Source: Ilex aquifolium
Taxonomy: Eukaryota; Streptophyta; Magnoliopsida; Aquifoliales; Aquifoliaceae
Direction of reading: 5' to 3'
Length of the DNA: 64,000 nucleotides
Assembly: GCA_951799425.1 (NCBI GenBank)
Contig: OX637395.1
Coordinates: 12,812,451 to 12,876,450, forward strand
A program made the position numbers and the translations under genes. Of the stretch, positions 10,327 through 23,357 are shown one piece after another. Position 1 is the first letter of the stretch, and the number at the start of each line of letters is the position of its first letter. The notes under the pieces are model-generated. The model worked only from the letters and a program-made list of their open reading frames with translations. It was not told where the DNA came from and searched no databases.

Positions 10327-11031
10327 TAATGATACCTAAAATAAACCTTAAGCACGAGCTCAAAAAATGAGCCCAGCTCGGGAGGTCAGGTAAGATATGC
10401 AGATCTCGTCCAACCATGGTCAGAGCTCGTCCAGCCATAGTTGGAGCTCCCCCCAAGCGAAATGATATCAGAAGCGGTGAGGGGACAGCAAGATGACAGC
10501 AAACACCTCCGAAGTAATAGCCAAGCTGGAGTCAAGGCATAAAATACTTAACCAACCAAGATCCTCTCCAAAGATTAAGGAGGATCCCAGGGTAGAAGGC
10601 AAAGATCTCGGGATACAGTCCATTAAACCAGCCATGTGGAGTTTAGGTAACTCCCGGATTGGAGAGAGTAAGGGGAAAAGATCCCTTCATTATAGGAAGT
10701 AAAATCGGATTAGAGGTAAGCAAGAGGCTATAAGAGCAGGGTAAGCCTCCATTGAGGAGGATATAGGCAATAGAGCCAATAAGCACCCTAATTTCCTCCT
10801 CATTGCATTGTAACACACCCAACGTGATCAATAAGAAAATAGGGGCAAGAGTCTCCATTAAAGAGTGGACTAGCCGAGCTCGTAGGCCGGTGAACCACTG
10901 TAATTTCATTGTGTTCATTTCCTTCCAAAGCATTTACCAGCATTTTTGCATGAGCCTTGTAGCTCAGACACCACACTTGATTTCACGCACATCCATGCCC
11001 TCTGCTCATCTTCGGTAGATTAACACCATCA
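10327..11031 (+). repeat. Element A 3' LTR (705 bp)
   Basis: It starts TAATGATACC where G and B have TGATGATACC, so the terminal TG has mutated to TA, and it ends ACACCATCA. Homology to the G LTR (59347-60035, inverted) runs along the whole length, including the stretch around tggtgaaccactgtaa. No second copy is in the window, so its age cannot be read here. Confidence 0.85.
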
Positions 11032-11036
11032 AACCC

Positions 11037-13966
11037 CTTTCGATTGCAGAATCAACAAGAGGTTGCCGCTAGAAGGCAACAAGAGAATCCTCGTGATTTC
11101 TTGCTTGATCTAGAAGTTGATCCACCCATGGTGGATCCTCCTTCCAGTAATGAGCTCGAAGCCCTTCGCCTAGCCAATCAACGCCTCCTTCAGTAGAATG
11201 AAGAGTTACTAAACCTCATCCAACGTCCCCAGAGGGCACTGCTTCAACTTTAATATTGTAAACCCAAGCGCAGGTTGAGTAAAGTAATATATTTCTCGGA
11301 AGACCAAGGTCGAACCCTTAGGGAATTGTAAAATAGCAGCAATCACACAAATACTAAAGCAAAATTGTAAGAACAATTTGTTTAAGAGATTGTTAAGTTG
11401 AAAATATTGATTGAAGTAATTAAAACAGTATAATAAAAATACTAGAGCATCAGGTACTCCCTCTCAATTCCATACAATAATGATTAAAGACTTAATTCTT
11501 AATTCTAGACGAGAGTCAAATGTCGGTTGATTCAAGTCACCAAATTAAGCAATAAAACCATAATTTATAATCAAAAGATTATTCAGAAACCTGAATAACC
11601 ATCCAATTATATTATTATGTGAAATAATGATAATTAACTTAAATGTGGAATAACCAGTTATTTACTCGCAGGGAAATTCAAGCAATCAATGTACATGGCA
11701 CAATGACTCAAGAATTTTTACAGAGCAAAAACTTTGCTAATAAATCAAAAGCTGAATTAACATAATATCTCATATCATTAAGCTCAGAGTCAATAACATT
11801 ACCATACTTCATTAAGAGGTCCCCCCTAGCTCTAACTTAACCCTCTAGCCAGACATGATAAACTAAAACCAAAAATAATATAAGAAAAGAATAATAATCC
11901 AAAATCCTAATTCTCCCTCTCAGTACATAAGAACCTTTATTTATACTCAAATAAATCCTAGGTACATGTAGAAGATATAAGGTTGGTTTGGGAGAAATTT
12001 CTTTCCAAACAGAAGTCTTTTAAAGTTAAATCACGTGCATAAAATCTTGGGGCCCGTGGGTACACAATCTGTCCAGAATTCGATCTTAAATTTCGCATAT
12101 TTGGAGGCTGAATTACGAAATTTTCGTGAAATACACTTTTGTAGCCCTTGAAGTCTTCTTTCCAGCCCCACAAAAATCAAGTAAATCGAATATCATAAGG
12201 AAAAGTTATGACCAAAATACTGAAGACATGTCAAATCCTTATCTTTTAAGAAACTTTCCTAATCCAACTTTAAATGAGTTTTCTTCTCACTTAGACTCTT
12301 ATAAGGATTAAATTTCTGATTTATCTTCAAGTCTTCCTATCTCAATCTTGACTCTTCAGTCCTTATCAGTTATGATTCTTCCTCTAGTGATTGCTTCACT
12401 TGCATTATCCATTATTACTTTAAATCAACCAATTTACCTGCAAAATAAACCAAACAACTAGAAAAAGTATCAAACTAGAAAATCAAGCAATTTAACACAT
12501 TTAATCACAAATAATATGTAATTAACCAATCATTAAATATAATAAAATAGCAATTTTTATAGTTAATCAGGCACAACTAGCCTAGAATGATCCCCCACAG
12601 GGGAAACATCAACAACTCAACCCCCTAGGGGACATCACTGAGGGGGACAAGCGTAGCCAGATAGTTGGCAATACCCATCATCGAGTTCAGAGGAACGAAA
12701 ACAACGAAAAAGTACAGAGCCAGAATAGGGGAACTCACAAGAATGAGTTTCCCCCATTCCAACAAGAAAGGAATGAGCAGTTTTGGGAGCAGCGCTTCAA
12801 AGAGATTCAGCAAGTCGCATGAAGGAGGTTGTGAGGGGCAAAACCCCTGTGTCCATGGACACCCTGGTCTTCCAGACAGAGTCTCCATTTACCACAAAAG
12901 TGTTGCATTTCCCTCTTCCACCAAAATTCAGAATGCTGCAGATAGAGGCCTTTGATTGGGACAAGGGATCCCACGGACCATCTTAACACCTAAAAGAATT
13001 AGATGGAGTTGCATGGTTATCAAGACCCAGTGCGATGCCGAGCTTTCGCTATCACACCGAAAGACTCAGCCTTGGCCTGGTTTAACAGGCTGACCCAAGC
13101 TTTTATTTCTTCATTCAAAGAGCTCTCAGTTTCTTTCGTGTCACATTTTATTGGAGCTCGGACCTACTGAAAGTCGTGCTGCCACTTATTAAACGTGAAA
13201 CAAGGGCCAAATGAGACACTACGAAGCTTTGTTCAAGGGTTCAACTCAAAATCTATGAAAGTAGATGTCCCCGACGAGAAGTTTTCCCTCACCGCATTCA
13301 TCAACGGGCTAGGAGTTCAGTCGAAGGACTTAATGTTCTCTATCTCCAAGAACCTGCAAGTCAGTATGGCTGAGGTCCTTGCCAAGGCAGATAAGTACAT
13401 CAATGGCAGAGAGGCTCTCTTCTCAAAGGCCGGAAGCTCGGGAACCCACAAGGAGAAAAGAAAAGAAAAAATCGAAGTCCGAAGAAGGAAAGGAGTCAAG
13501 AAAGGTCTCCACAAAGAAACATACAAGGTACGCCCCAAGGCAGAAAGAAAAGGTCTCCACGAGGAGGCTCTCTTCAGTCGAGAAATGTCTCATCCCTTGA
13601 AAGAAGAGGTAACATTAGAGATCGCTTGGGTCCCCCACCTCAAGAGTTACAGCCAAGGTACGCCCTAAGGCAATTCATTCCCCTCAACGCCACAGTGTCC
13701 TAGGTCCTCTACAAAGTGCGGCATAAAAATTTTCTGAGATGGCCACCTCGGATGAAAGCTGACCCGCAAAAGGAGACGCTACGAAGTACTATAAATATCC
13801 CCAGGACCAGGATTGTTACACTGACAGTTGCATCCAGCTGAAGAAAGAGATCGAGTTCCTGATTCAGATGGGGCAACTACGTCACTTCGTAGCATAGGAC
13901 GGTCAGAATTGAGTTCACCCACCTCTAGCACCTCAGAAGCAAGCTCCTCTGCAACACCAACATCCC
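11037..13966 (+). pseudogene. gag: Element B gag remnant, interrupted
   Basis: The first fragment (11037-11256) encodes a Gln-rich N-terminal gag stretch with an in-frame TAG near 11195. After the insert the coding trace resumes at 12600. The Retrotrans_gag domain is recognisable from about 13025 (C-R-A-F-A-I-T-P-K-D-S-A-L-A-W-F) and continues through 13195-13668 with a TGA near 13169. The basic tail is frameshifted, and the zinc knuckle near 13795-13840 is present only in outline, with some of its codons changed. This region aligns well with element A gag, which suggests related but distinct subfamilies. Confidence 0.75.
11257..12599 (-). mobile_element. Solo-LTR-like insertion in element B gag
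   Basis: A 1343-bp AT-rich non-coding block splits gag. It begins TGTAAACCC and ends CCCCCACA, the TG...CA ends of an LTR. The left end carries text like the region before a primer site in Athila-type LTRs when read on the minus strand (gaccttggtcttccgagaaa), so I place it in minus orientation. No clear 5-bp target duplication is visible (aatat against gggga). A truncated element or another insert type is possible. Confidence 0.5.
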
Positions 13967-16900
13967 TTGGGAGAAATCAGGGTGATATTAGGAGGATTTT
14001 CTAGAGGTGGCAAAATCAGCTCAACCAGAAAGGCCCACATGCGAAAAGTCAGGGCAGAAGACGTATTGGAAGTACAGGTTGTGTCAAAGGCACCTCAGTT
14101 GAACATAGACATAACATTTTTAGATGCAGATCTGGAAGGTTACCAGCATCCCCACGATGATCGCTTGGTAGTAAGGGTTGTCATCGCCAATAAAATCGTC
14201 CACCGGGTTCTAATTGTCAACAGGGGCTCCGAAAATATCATCTTTGCATCAACCTTCGACAAGATGAATATTGGCAGAAACAAGCTCGAGCCAGTGAGGA
14301 TTCACCTGCATGGATTCTCTGGAGAAAGGGTACTACCCTTGGGCTCAATTCAACTCATCCTCACAATGGGAGATCCTCCCTGCCAATCAACCACCACTGT
14401 GAAATTCTTGGTCGTTGATGCCCATTAGCATACAATGTTTTGCTATAAAGACCTTCCCTAAATGCCATGAGAGCAATTCCTTCTACCTACAACCTCATAA
14501 TGAAGTTTCCTATCGAGAATGGCGTTAGAGTGGTCCGAGGAGACCAGCGAGTGGCACGAGAAAGCTACATGGCATCTATGAAGAAGAAAGAGGTCGAGAC
14601 CATACTGTTGGATGAGCTCCACATGAGAGATGAGCTGGAAACAAGGCCCACACCTTCAGAAGAGCTGGAACATGTCCAGCTCGACGAAGACCCAGGACAT
14701 TTGGTGTACGTGGGATCAAAACAGCTCAAGGAGGTTAAGGACATCCTTATTCAATTTCTGAAAAAGAATATGGAGGTATTTGCATGGAAGCTGGAGGACA
14801 TGTAGGGGATTAACCCCTTAGTCATCATGCACAAGCTCAGCATGAATCCAACCTTTAAGCCCATCCAGCAGAAACAAAGAAGCTTCACCCCAAAGCATCA
14901 GAAAGCGATAAATAAGGAGGTGTCCAAGCTCCTCCATGCCAAGGCCATCAGGGAGGTAGACTACCCGACCTGGCTGGCCAATATGGTCCTCATAAAGAAG
15001 ACTAACGAAAAGTGATGCCTCTGCATCGATTTCACCGATCTAAACTGCGTCTTCTCCAATGACAGTTTCTTGCTGCCCACAATTGATCTGATCGTGGATA
15101 CCACAATAGGACATGAACTGCTAAGTTTCATGGATGCCTTCTCGAGATACAACCAGATTATGATGGACCCAAATGATCAAGAGAAGACATCCTTCGTAAC
15201 CGAGCAGGGGACATACTGCTATCAGGTCATGTCGTTCAGATTAAAGAACAATGAAGCTACATACCAGCGATTGGTGAATTGTATATTCCAGAGGGAGATC
15301 AGGACATCATTGGAGGTGTACATCGATGACATGTTGGTGAAGTCATTGAAAGTTGAGTTTCATATCAGCCACCTCAAGGAATCTTTTCAGATCCTTAGAA
15401 AGTACCAAATGAAGCTCAACCTAGCAAAATGCATCTTTGGGGTTTCCGCCGGAAAATTTATGGGTTTATAGTCAATAGCTGAGGTATAGAGGCTAATCCA
15501 GAGAAGGTCAAAGCTGTAATTGATATGCAACCATCCTCAAATACGAGAGAGGTTCAGCGTCTAACAAGGAAGATAGCAACTTTAAGTCATTTTATTTCCA
15601 AGTCTTGAAAAAGGTATTTCAATGGAATCCACAATGTGGAGAGGTATTCAAAGCCCTCAAGGATTAGTTCAACTCACCCCCAGTCCTCGTAAGTCTTAGA
15701 GAAGGGGAGATATTCACCTTATACCTTGTTGTCTCGAATTTCTCAACCAGCGCTGCACTGGTTAGAGAGAAAGACAGAGCTCAACAACCAGTCTACTACT
15801 GCAACAGAGCTCCAAGGGGAGTAGAGGAGAGATATCCGAAGATAGAGAAGCTAGTCTTAGCTCTGGTAACAGCTGGAGGGAAACTCAGGCCTTATTTCCA
15901 AGCCCACACAATAGAAATCCCCACAGATCAGCCAATGAAGCAGGTTTTGCACAAATCATAATCGTTAGGAAGGCTGGTCAAATGGGCAATAGAGCTCAGT
16001 GAGTTCGACATCAGGTACAAACCCAGAACCGCTATCAAAGGATAAATTTTGATAGATTGTATCACATAATTCACAACAGGCCAGGTAGCGTCCTTGGGAA
16101 CAACCCAGCTGATTCCTGACCTCCCGACGTGGGACCTTTCAATAGGCGGTGCTGCCAACGCCCAGGGAAGCGACGCTAGGCTAATCCTGACCTCCCCAGA
16201 TGGAATAGACATTGAATACACTATCAGGTTCAATTTTAAAGCTTCAAACAACGAGGCTGAGTACGAAAGCCGTCATTGTTGGGCTCAACATGGCACATTC
16301 CATAGAAGCGGAGCAGCTCGTGATTCACAATGACTCCCAGTTGGTGGTGAAACAGATCGAGGAAACGTATGAGACTAAGGGAGAAAGAATGGATCTATAC
16401 CTGAATAAGGTACAAGAACTAGTGAAAAAGTTCGTACAAGTTAAGGTCGTGTATGTACCTAGAGCAGAAAATTCTCGAGCCGACGCCTTAGCCAGACTAG
16501 CCACAATCTCTCAAGAGAACCTAGATAGATTGATTCTAGTTGAATACCTAGTCGAGCCATATGTGAGCCCCGAGGCTGAAGAAGTGTTCCCTGTGCAGAT
16601 TTAGCCAACCTGAATGATCAGGGAGTACCTTCAGAATGGAACCTTGCCAGCAAATTCTAAAGAAGCAACAAAGCTAAGAATTAGATCATCCAGATTCACC
16701 ATCCTCCAAGGAAACCTGTACAAACGAGACTTCTCGGCACCACTCCTAAGGTGTGTAGGGGATAAGGAGGTTGTTTACATTCTAAGGAAAATCCATGAAG
16801 GCATTTGCGACAATCACATCGGAGCTCCAGTTCTGGCTAGCAAAACACTAAAGCAGGGATATTTCTGGTCCACCAAGCTCAAGGACACGGTAGAACTGGT

Positions 16901-17840
16901 CAAGAGATGCAAAACCTGTCAAGTGCATGTCAATGTTACACACTGCCCACCAAAGCTTCTCACCTCAGTGATTAGCCCATGGTCGTTCCAGCAGTGGAGT
17001 CTAGACATACTCGGCCCTCTTCCAGCAAGCACGGGGCAATGCAAATTTTCTATAATAAGGGTAGATTACTTCACCAAGTGGGCTGAGGTGGAACCTCTTG
17101 TGAAGATCACAGAGCAGAAAATCCAGAGTTTCACCTGGAAATTTATAATCTGCAGATTTGGGATCCCAAGGGCACTAGTCTCAGATAATGGAAAATAGTT
17201 TGACAACTCAAAGTTCAAAGGATTTTGTGCCGAGCTAGGCATAAAAAACTACTTCTCTATGCCAACTCATCCCCATTCGAATGGACAAGCATAAGTGACT
17301 ATCCAGACCATAAAAGTAGCTCTAAAGACTGAACTCGAAGCTTTAAAAGGACGATGGATGGAATATCTGCCAGAAGTGCTATGGGTTTGCAGAACCATAG
17401 CCAGATAAGCAATTCAAGAAACACCTTTCACTCTGGCTTATAACACCGAAGTAGTAGCCCCTCTGGAAATAGGCATCACATCTCCCAAGACAGAGTTCAT
17501 TAACTCCAAGCTAAACGATGAGCCGTTCATGGTCAATCTTGACCTCCTAGATGAAAAAAAGGACAAAGCCTTACAATGCATCATGGATTATCAGAGAAAG
17601 ATAGCAAGGTATTACAACAGAAGGGTCAGACACAGGAGTTTTAGAATAGGAGATCTAGTCCTCAAGAAACTCCTCTTTGCTGGAAAGGACCCCACTCATG
17701 GGAAGGTAAGACCCAATTGGGAAGGTTCGTACATCATATCCAGAGTGATCAGACTAGAAAATTATGAGCTACGAATTGAAGAAGGAAGAATCTTGCCTCA
17801 TTCCTAGAATGCTGACCATTTGAAAAGATTCTTTCAGTAA
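13967..17840 (+). pseudogene. pol: Element B protease-RT-RNase H-integrase remnant
   Basis: The whole Tat pol can be followed by homology to element A, from the protease flap to the terminal H-L-K-R-F-F-Q at 17840. The protease D-S-G is destroyed (V-N-R). RT keeps Y-I-D-D (about 15320), but the conserved Trp of the G-K-W motif is TGA (15013-15015). Other stops include TAG at 14803-14805, TAG at 17196-17198 and TAA at the position of the third catalytic acid of integrase (about 17291-17293). Frameshifts occur near 14425, 15465, 15600 and 16265. It is certainly non-functional. Confidence 0.85.
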
Positions 17841-18076
17841 CCAAGAACTGCACACTTGTAAAATTTCACTGAAATAAACAAAGAAGTTTCAGTCCAATCG
17901 TCGTTCTACTACTTGCACCTAATCCTTCAGTTCATGCACCTAATCCTTCAGATCATTGTTGGCAAAGGCCAATTCGACGATTTTAAGCTTGGAGGCTTTC
18001 GAGGACTTCTGAGACACCTCAGCAGTACTCTCCAGAGCTCGAACTCTGCTCACCAAGGCACTCACATGGATAGCCA
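17841..18076. other. Element B junction between pol and truncated antisense exon 4
   Basis: This short stretch holds the pol 3' end, a small direct repeat (atgcacctaatccttcag around 17915-17955) and a remnant of the coiled-coil exon on the minus strand. The hairpin array found here in elements A, E, F and G is absent, so it has been deleted or was never present. Confidence 0.5.
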
Positions 18077-18956
18077 ACTGAGAAAAACAAAAGAGCTAAG
18101 GTTAGAAAAACTACCTATTCAAAAATGAAGTTTAGAAAGCGCGGAGCTCACCAATGCCACTCCATACAAAGCAATGGTAGCTGAGGTAGACAAGGGAACC
18201 ATGGAAACTTCCTGAATGTCAGATTCATGAATAATAGATGCAATGGCCTCGGTAGCAAGGTTCACGTTCTTGATGAGCGAACCTTTGCCATTGATCGTCT
18301 TTCCTGACGAGCCCTCCAACGGCAGACGAGGCGCTTTCTCGATAGACTTAGGGGAGAAAGATTCTCGCATGAGGGGAGTTGTGGCCTCGAGGGCTCCAAC
18401 CACCTCTGTCAATGAGGGGGAAGACAAGACCCCAGCAGGTCCAGAGGGCCCTATGGAGGGAGGAAGAGATACTGTTGGAGTCTTCTAGGGAACAAAAACC
18501 CCTTGGGAAGTGGAGACCATTACAGACTTCACAGATGGAGAGGTCTTCTGAAGAGCCGGTGGAGGTGAGGATGTCGTCTGAGAATGTAAGGGAGAGGACA
18601 AACTCACCCTTGGTGTTTTCTGAACAAGACCCAGGTCATTCCCAGATTCAACCTCGGCCATGCGTTTTCCCCCAGCTTTGTCTTTCCTAAATTAGGCCAC
18701 CTTGGCCCATACTGCCTCAGCATCTGGAACCATCGAGCTGAAACTTGAAAAATCCAAGTAAGTAGATCATTAAAATCGGAAAGAATAAAGGGTGGAGCTA
18801 GGAATAAAGAAAGGAGAGCCTTACCAGTAGGATCTTCACCATCAGCTACAGATATTAGAATTGGAGTTTCAACTCTCATCTCGGGAGGACTGAACCTGAG
18901 TTGAGTAAGCACTACAAGCTTGAGAAGCTCGGAGTACTTATCTAGCTGACAACTCT
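17900..18956 (-). pseudogene. Element B antisense gene, 3' exons (cut by element C)
   Basis: On the minus strand the remainder of exon 2 runs from the C insertion (18956) to a GTAAGG donor (exon end 18825). Exon 3 runs about 18743-18152 and ends at a GTGAGC donor. Exon 4 begins at 18077 after a TTTTTCTCAG acceptor and is truncated near 17900. Exon 3 has the A-T-E-A-I-A-S-I and A-I-A-L-Y-G-V-A pattern of the same exon in A and G. The intron positions match A and G, which is good evidence that splicing is an old, shared property. Confidence 0.65.
18952..18956. repeat. Target site duplication of element C, left copy (actct)
   Basis: The five bases actct directly before TGATTAACC recur directly after the 3' LTR at 29198-29202. 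This fixes both outer ends of element C. Confidence 0.9.
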
Positions 18957-20952
18957 TGATTAACCTTAATTAGTGTATAAATTAGGATAATTAAGTAATC
19001 AGTTTTGTAAGATAAAACAAGTAAATATTATGAATTATAGTTTGTGCTTAATTTACAGTTTTAAATATTTTATGTTTAAGTTACATGGTCAAATGCAGAA
19101 ATACTGAAAAATACAAGACCAATTTGTAAAACTTGAAGTCACGAAGGACCAAGGTACAATAAAGAAACTTGGACCAATAAGAAGCTGACAAGTGGCAGCC
19201 CAAGAAGATGACACCTAGCACCACTGCAAGTCACCAACCTTCCGGAAGGTTGGGCTAGTGGTTGGGACCACCCTCCTTGGCCGAAACTCCCTCCCCCCTA
19301 TATAAATAGGGGTGCCTTGTTTATTTTTCAAGCCATTCCTTCCAAGCTTCCAAAACACTTTTCCAAGACAATTCACCTTGCACTTGGCCGGCCACACCAA
19401 AGCCAAAGAGAGAAAGAAAAAGAGAAAGAAAGAAAGAGAAAGTCTTAGCCAGTCCGTGATACACTTTTATTGTTACTCTGTATTTCTACATTTCTATTGT
19501 ATCTTTCTATTCGAATAGTTGAACTACCGCCACTTTTGTGTCTTAAATGATAATAAAGGTGGTTGTGTTTCAATTGTTCCTTGTGAAAGAAGTTTTACAA
19601 TTTACTATTTAATTTTAGTTGTAATGACGAATAGTCACACTCCTTGTTTGTCTGTAACAATGGAGCGTGAGTAGTCGTTTATACCCTTCAAACTAGGGTA
19701 AACATATGTATAATATTGGTTAGATTATGGAAATGCTGATGTTTTATTTATATGTTTATTTATATGTGTATTATATGCTTAATGCATGATATAGTGATGT
19801 ACGTAATTCTGGTGATGTGCCTGGAATTATGTCATCAGTATATCATAAGACCAGTCAGTTAAAGATTCACGGTGTTCCTACCAGTATGGCTTGTCCTCCA
19901 TTGGAACGCTGAGGATTTTCTACTAATGTGTGGTACATAACCTAAATGATCCTCATGAATGGCTTGTCCTTCTGGGTTATTAGGGTTTCTTTAGTTATTA
20001 TATATCTAACTATACTAACAGTCTAACAACCACGGTGTTCCTACCGGAATGACTTGTCTTCCACCGGAATGCTGAGGATGTTTAACTGGCATATATATAT
20101 ATATAGACAGTCTAACAGCCACGGTGTTCCTACTAGTATGACTTGTCCTCCGATGGAACGTTGAGGATGTTTAACTGGCATGCATATATATATATATCAC
20201 AGATGACCTATTGGGTAATTCAAGTATTCCTCATGAATGGCTTGTCCTTCTGGTTCACTTGAATTAGTTAATTGGTACGTCTATAACCAGCTTTCCTAAG
20301 AAGTTGTTGTATTATGCTATATTACCACCAGTTAACCTAAGAAGTGGTTGTGTTATGGTTTAATCTTTATGTACTTGCTATCAAGAGATCAATTGAATAA
20401 CTCAAGTATTCCTCATGAATGGCTTGTCCTTCTGGTTTGCTTGGGTTAATCAATTGACGTAAATATAACCAGTTTTCCTAAGAAGTTGATGCATTATAAT
20501 TTATTACTACCAGTTAGCCTAACAAGCGGTTGTGTTATAGTTTATATACATCAAACCTGCCAATTGACTTTCCAGTAAAATGGAAGTTAATTGTTGTGAG
20601 GTAGCATTTCCAGTAATCAACTAATATAAAGCATATGGATCCTTAAATTGAAGGGTATCTTTTATATTGTTATCACGTATACGCTTTACTTACGCATTTT
20701 TATTATCTCCGCAATTTATTTCCGCAGTGTATTTAAATTAAACTAGTTATCAATCTAAGCTCACATCACAAGCTATCAAACATTATACTACTCCAAACAA
20801 CAAACTTTACTGTTTTTCTTTATTTTAAAATCTAAATTACTAAAACTCTTCGTGGGATCGATACTTGGACTTAAACCGAGAAAACTACAATTTGACCACT
20901 TATACTTGGGTGTATAATTAATATAATTCAGATCACAAAAAGTAGCGAATCA
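18957..20952 (+). repeat. Element C 5' LTR (1996 bp)
   Basis: It starts TGATTAACC and ends GCGAATCA. A TATA box (TATATAAATA) lies near 19300 and would drive the genomic RNA. Between about 19860 and 20530 there is a diverged internal repeat series: three copies of a cacggtgttcctacc...gctgaggat motif, three copies of cctcatgaatggcttgtcc, and paired cctaagaag...ttgtgttat motifs. Confidence 0.9.
19296..19312 (+). promoter_or_regulatory. TATA box of element C LTR
   Basis: The sequence cctatataaatagggg is a strong plant TATA box; the 3' LTR copy has ctctataaatagggg near 27525. Its place about 340 bp into the LTR fits a U3 promoter. Confidence 0.75.
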
Positions 20953-20958
20953 ATTTTT

Positions 20959-20976
20959 TGGCGCCGTTGTCGGGGA
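20959..20976 (+). promoter_or_regulatory. Primer binding site of element C
   Basis: The sequence tggcgccgttgtcgggga, six bases after the LTR end, matches the Athila/Tat-type site complementary to the 3' end of tRNA-Asp as known for these lineages. Confidence 0.85.
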
Positions 20977-21161
20977 GTTATGGTAATTTGAAAAAAGAAA
21001 AAAAAATAATATAATTTATGTGTTTATATGTATTATATGTTTATAGTTTGTTTGTAATAGTCTATGTCTGTTCATTCATCAGTAGGTCTGTAAATCAGTC
21101 AACTCCTTCGTCTTCATCATCTTCTTCATCTGCATCTACAAAAGAATCATTTGACTTAAGT

Positions 21162-23357
21162 ATGACTCAAAACGTACCTAGGGAGGAAGAAGCTAGAGAA
21201 CAAGAAGTAGTTCAAAATGTCAGACCATTAAGAGAATATCTACATCCTACAAGAACTAATGTCCCGTCATGTTTTGCTTTTCCAACAGACGCTCCAAATA
21301 TTAATATTAAGCCAGGCACAATACAATTACTACCACAGTTCCATGGTTTAGAAGATGAAAACCCTTATGTTCATATGAAAGAATTTGAAGAAGTCTGTGG
21401 AATTTTGCAAGATAATTCTAAAATGGTCAAAGTACGACTTTTTCCATTTTCATTAAAAGATAAAGCTAAACTATGGCTTAACTCTTTAAGAGCAAATTCT
21501 ATCACAAATTGGCAAGCTTTACAAACTAAGTTCTTTAAAAAGTTTTTTCATGTGCATCGTACTAATGCATTAAGACGTAAAATAATGAATTTTTCTGTGA
21601 AAGAAGGTGAAACTTTTTATCAATGTTGGGAAAGATTTAAGGATCTTCTCCAAGCTTGTCAACATCATGCTTTTGAAAACTGGACTTTAGTTGGTTTCTT
21701 TTATGATGCTCTTCCGTCTGCAATGCGACAATTTTTCGAAATGATGGCTCAATGAGAATTTATGAATAAAAACCCTGAAGAAGCATTTCAATTTTTTGAT
21801 ACTATTTCAGAGAGTTCCCAGATGTGGGACTCGGCTTCTTCAAATACTTTGGAAAATAAGTCATCTACATCTGAGAGAGGAAAATATATTTTGAAAGACG
21901 ATGATGATTTAAGAGCTAAAATGGCTAATCTATCTCGAAAATTAGAGGCCTTGGAAATGAAAAAAGTTAAACAAGTATCTTTTATTTCTTCTACTGATCA
22001 AGTGTGTGAAATTTGTGCGTTGTCAGGACATCCTGCTGGAGAATGTCCAACTATACCTGCATTTAAAGAAGTCTTAATTGAACAATCTAATGTTGTTCCA
22101 ACTTATACTAAACCATATTCAAATCCATATTCTGAGACTTATAATCCAGGATGGAGAAATCATCCAAATTTTAGTTGGAGAAATACACAACCTACAAATC
22201 AAACACAAGGTCCACCGCAGCTACAAAATCAACAACAATATCAACCGTATTTACCTCCTCAGAAAAGAACTTTGGAAGATACTATGAATCAATTTATTCA
22301 GAGTCAAATGAATTTTAATACTCAAACAAATCAAGCATTCAATGATTTTAAAGCTCAAACTTCGCAGAGTATTGAAGACATTAAGAGTCATCTAGCTAAG
22401 TTGACCCAGTCCTTAAGTACTACAGAAAAAGGAAAATTTTCATCTCAACCTAAACCTCCACAAAGTCAGGGTCAAGCTAATTATGTGATATCTGAAGCCT
22501 TGCCAAGTCAAGTACAAGCAGTCACAACATTGAGAAGTGGTAAGGTAATTGATAAAACTATTAAACCTAAGATTCCGAAGAACATACGTAAGTCAATTCC
22601 TGTAAACGAACCACTTGAACTTGAACCTTTAGTTAAAAAGCAAGAAGAAGTACAAAGTGAAAAAGATCCTCCATGTCCTATTCCTTTACCTTTTCCTCAA
22701 AGGGTCAAGAAACTCTCAAGTGAAAAAGATCAGTCTGATATTCTCAAATTATTTAAACAGGTAAAAATTAATATTCCTTTATTGGATGCAATAAAACGAG
22801 TTCCTGTTTATGCTAAATTTTTAAAAGATCTTTGCACCATAAAAAGAAGAACTAATGTACCAAAGAAAGCATTTTTAACTGAACAAATTAATACTATAAT
22901 ACAACATGATACGCTTCTTAAGTACAGAGATCCGAGTAGTCCTACAGTCACATGTTTCATTGGAAATTTTCAAATAAAACGAGCCCTACTAGATCTTGGA
23001 TCCAGTTGTAATTTAATGTCATATTCAGTATATACACAATTAGGATTAAGTGAACTAAAACCTTCTAGTATTAAATTACAATTAGCAGACCGATCAGTAA
23101 AAACTCCACGAGGAATTATGGAAGATGTTATTGTTCAAGTTGATCAATTCTATTTTCCAGCAGATTTTATTGTAATAGACACAGAGACATGTTGTCAGTC
23201 ATGTGTATCTGAATACATACCTCTGATTTTGGGTCGCCCATTCCTAACTACATCAAATGCATTGATAAATTGTAGGAATGGAGTCATGAAACTATCATTC
23301 GGAAATATGACTTTGGAATTAAATGTTTTTAAAAGTGCAAAACGGCCTAGAGAATAA
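21162..23357 (+). pseudogene. gag: Element C gag-protease, one internal stop
   Basis: The likely start is the ATG at 21162 (M-T-Q-N). The capsid part has the L-K-D-K-A-K-L-W-L pattern of plant retrotransposon gag. A TGA at 21753-21755 replaces a glycine-type codon, after which the same frame resumes. A classic C-X2-C-X4-H-X4-C knuckle lies near 22002-22045. The protease has A-L-L-D-L-G-S-S near 22985-23010, the Athila form of the active site with its Asp intact. The frame ends at TAA 23355-23357, which is in frame with the following RT, so this stop looks like a Glu-to-stop change and not the natural end of the protein. Confidence 0.85.

Larger units (their letters stand above)
1..11031 (+). 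mobile_element. Element A: Tat-lineage Ty3/gypsy retrotransposon, 5' end outside window
   Basis: The order seen is gag (from base 2), protease, RT, RNase H, integrase (to 4623), a tandem hairpin array (about 4720-5130), two antisense gene remnants (6322 to 5262 and 9682 to 7001), a purine tract (10308-10326) and a 705-bp 3' LTR (10327-11031). The lack of a chromodomain and the antisense genes place it in the Tat branch. The LTR is followed after only a few bases by the middle of another element's gag (B), so A most likely inserted into B. The 5' LTR and matching TSD lie left of the window, so the nesting cannot be proven here; the expected TSD would be aaccc (11032-11036). Confidence 0.85.

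Noticed and set aside
19312-19518. 68-codon Lys/Arg-rich frame in both element C LTRs (also 27539-27745)
   Set aside because: It lies just after the LTR TATA box in the transcribed leader. The basic stretch comes from a purine-rich run (aaagagagaaagaaaaag), which inflates charge by chance.
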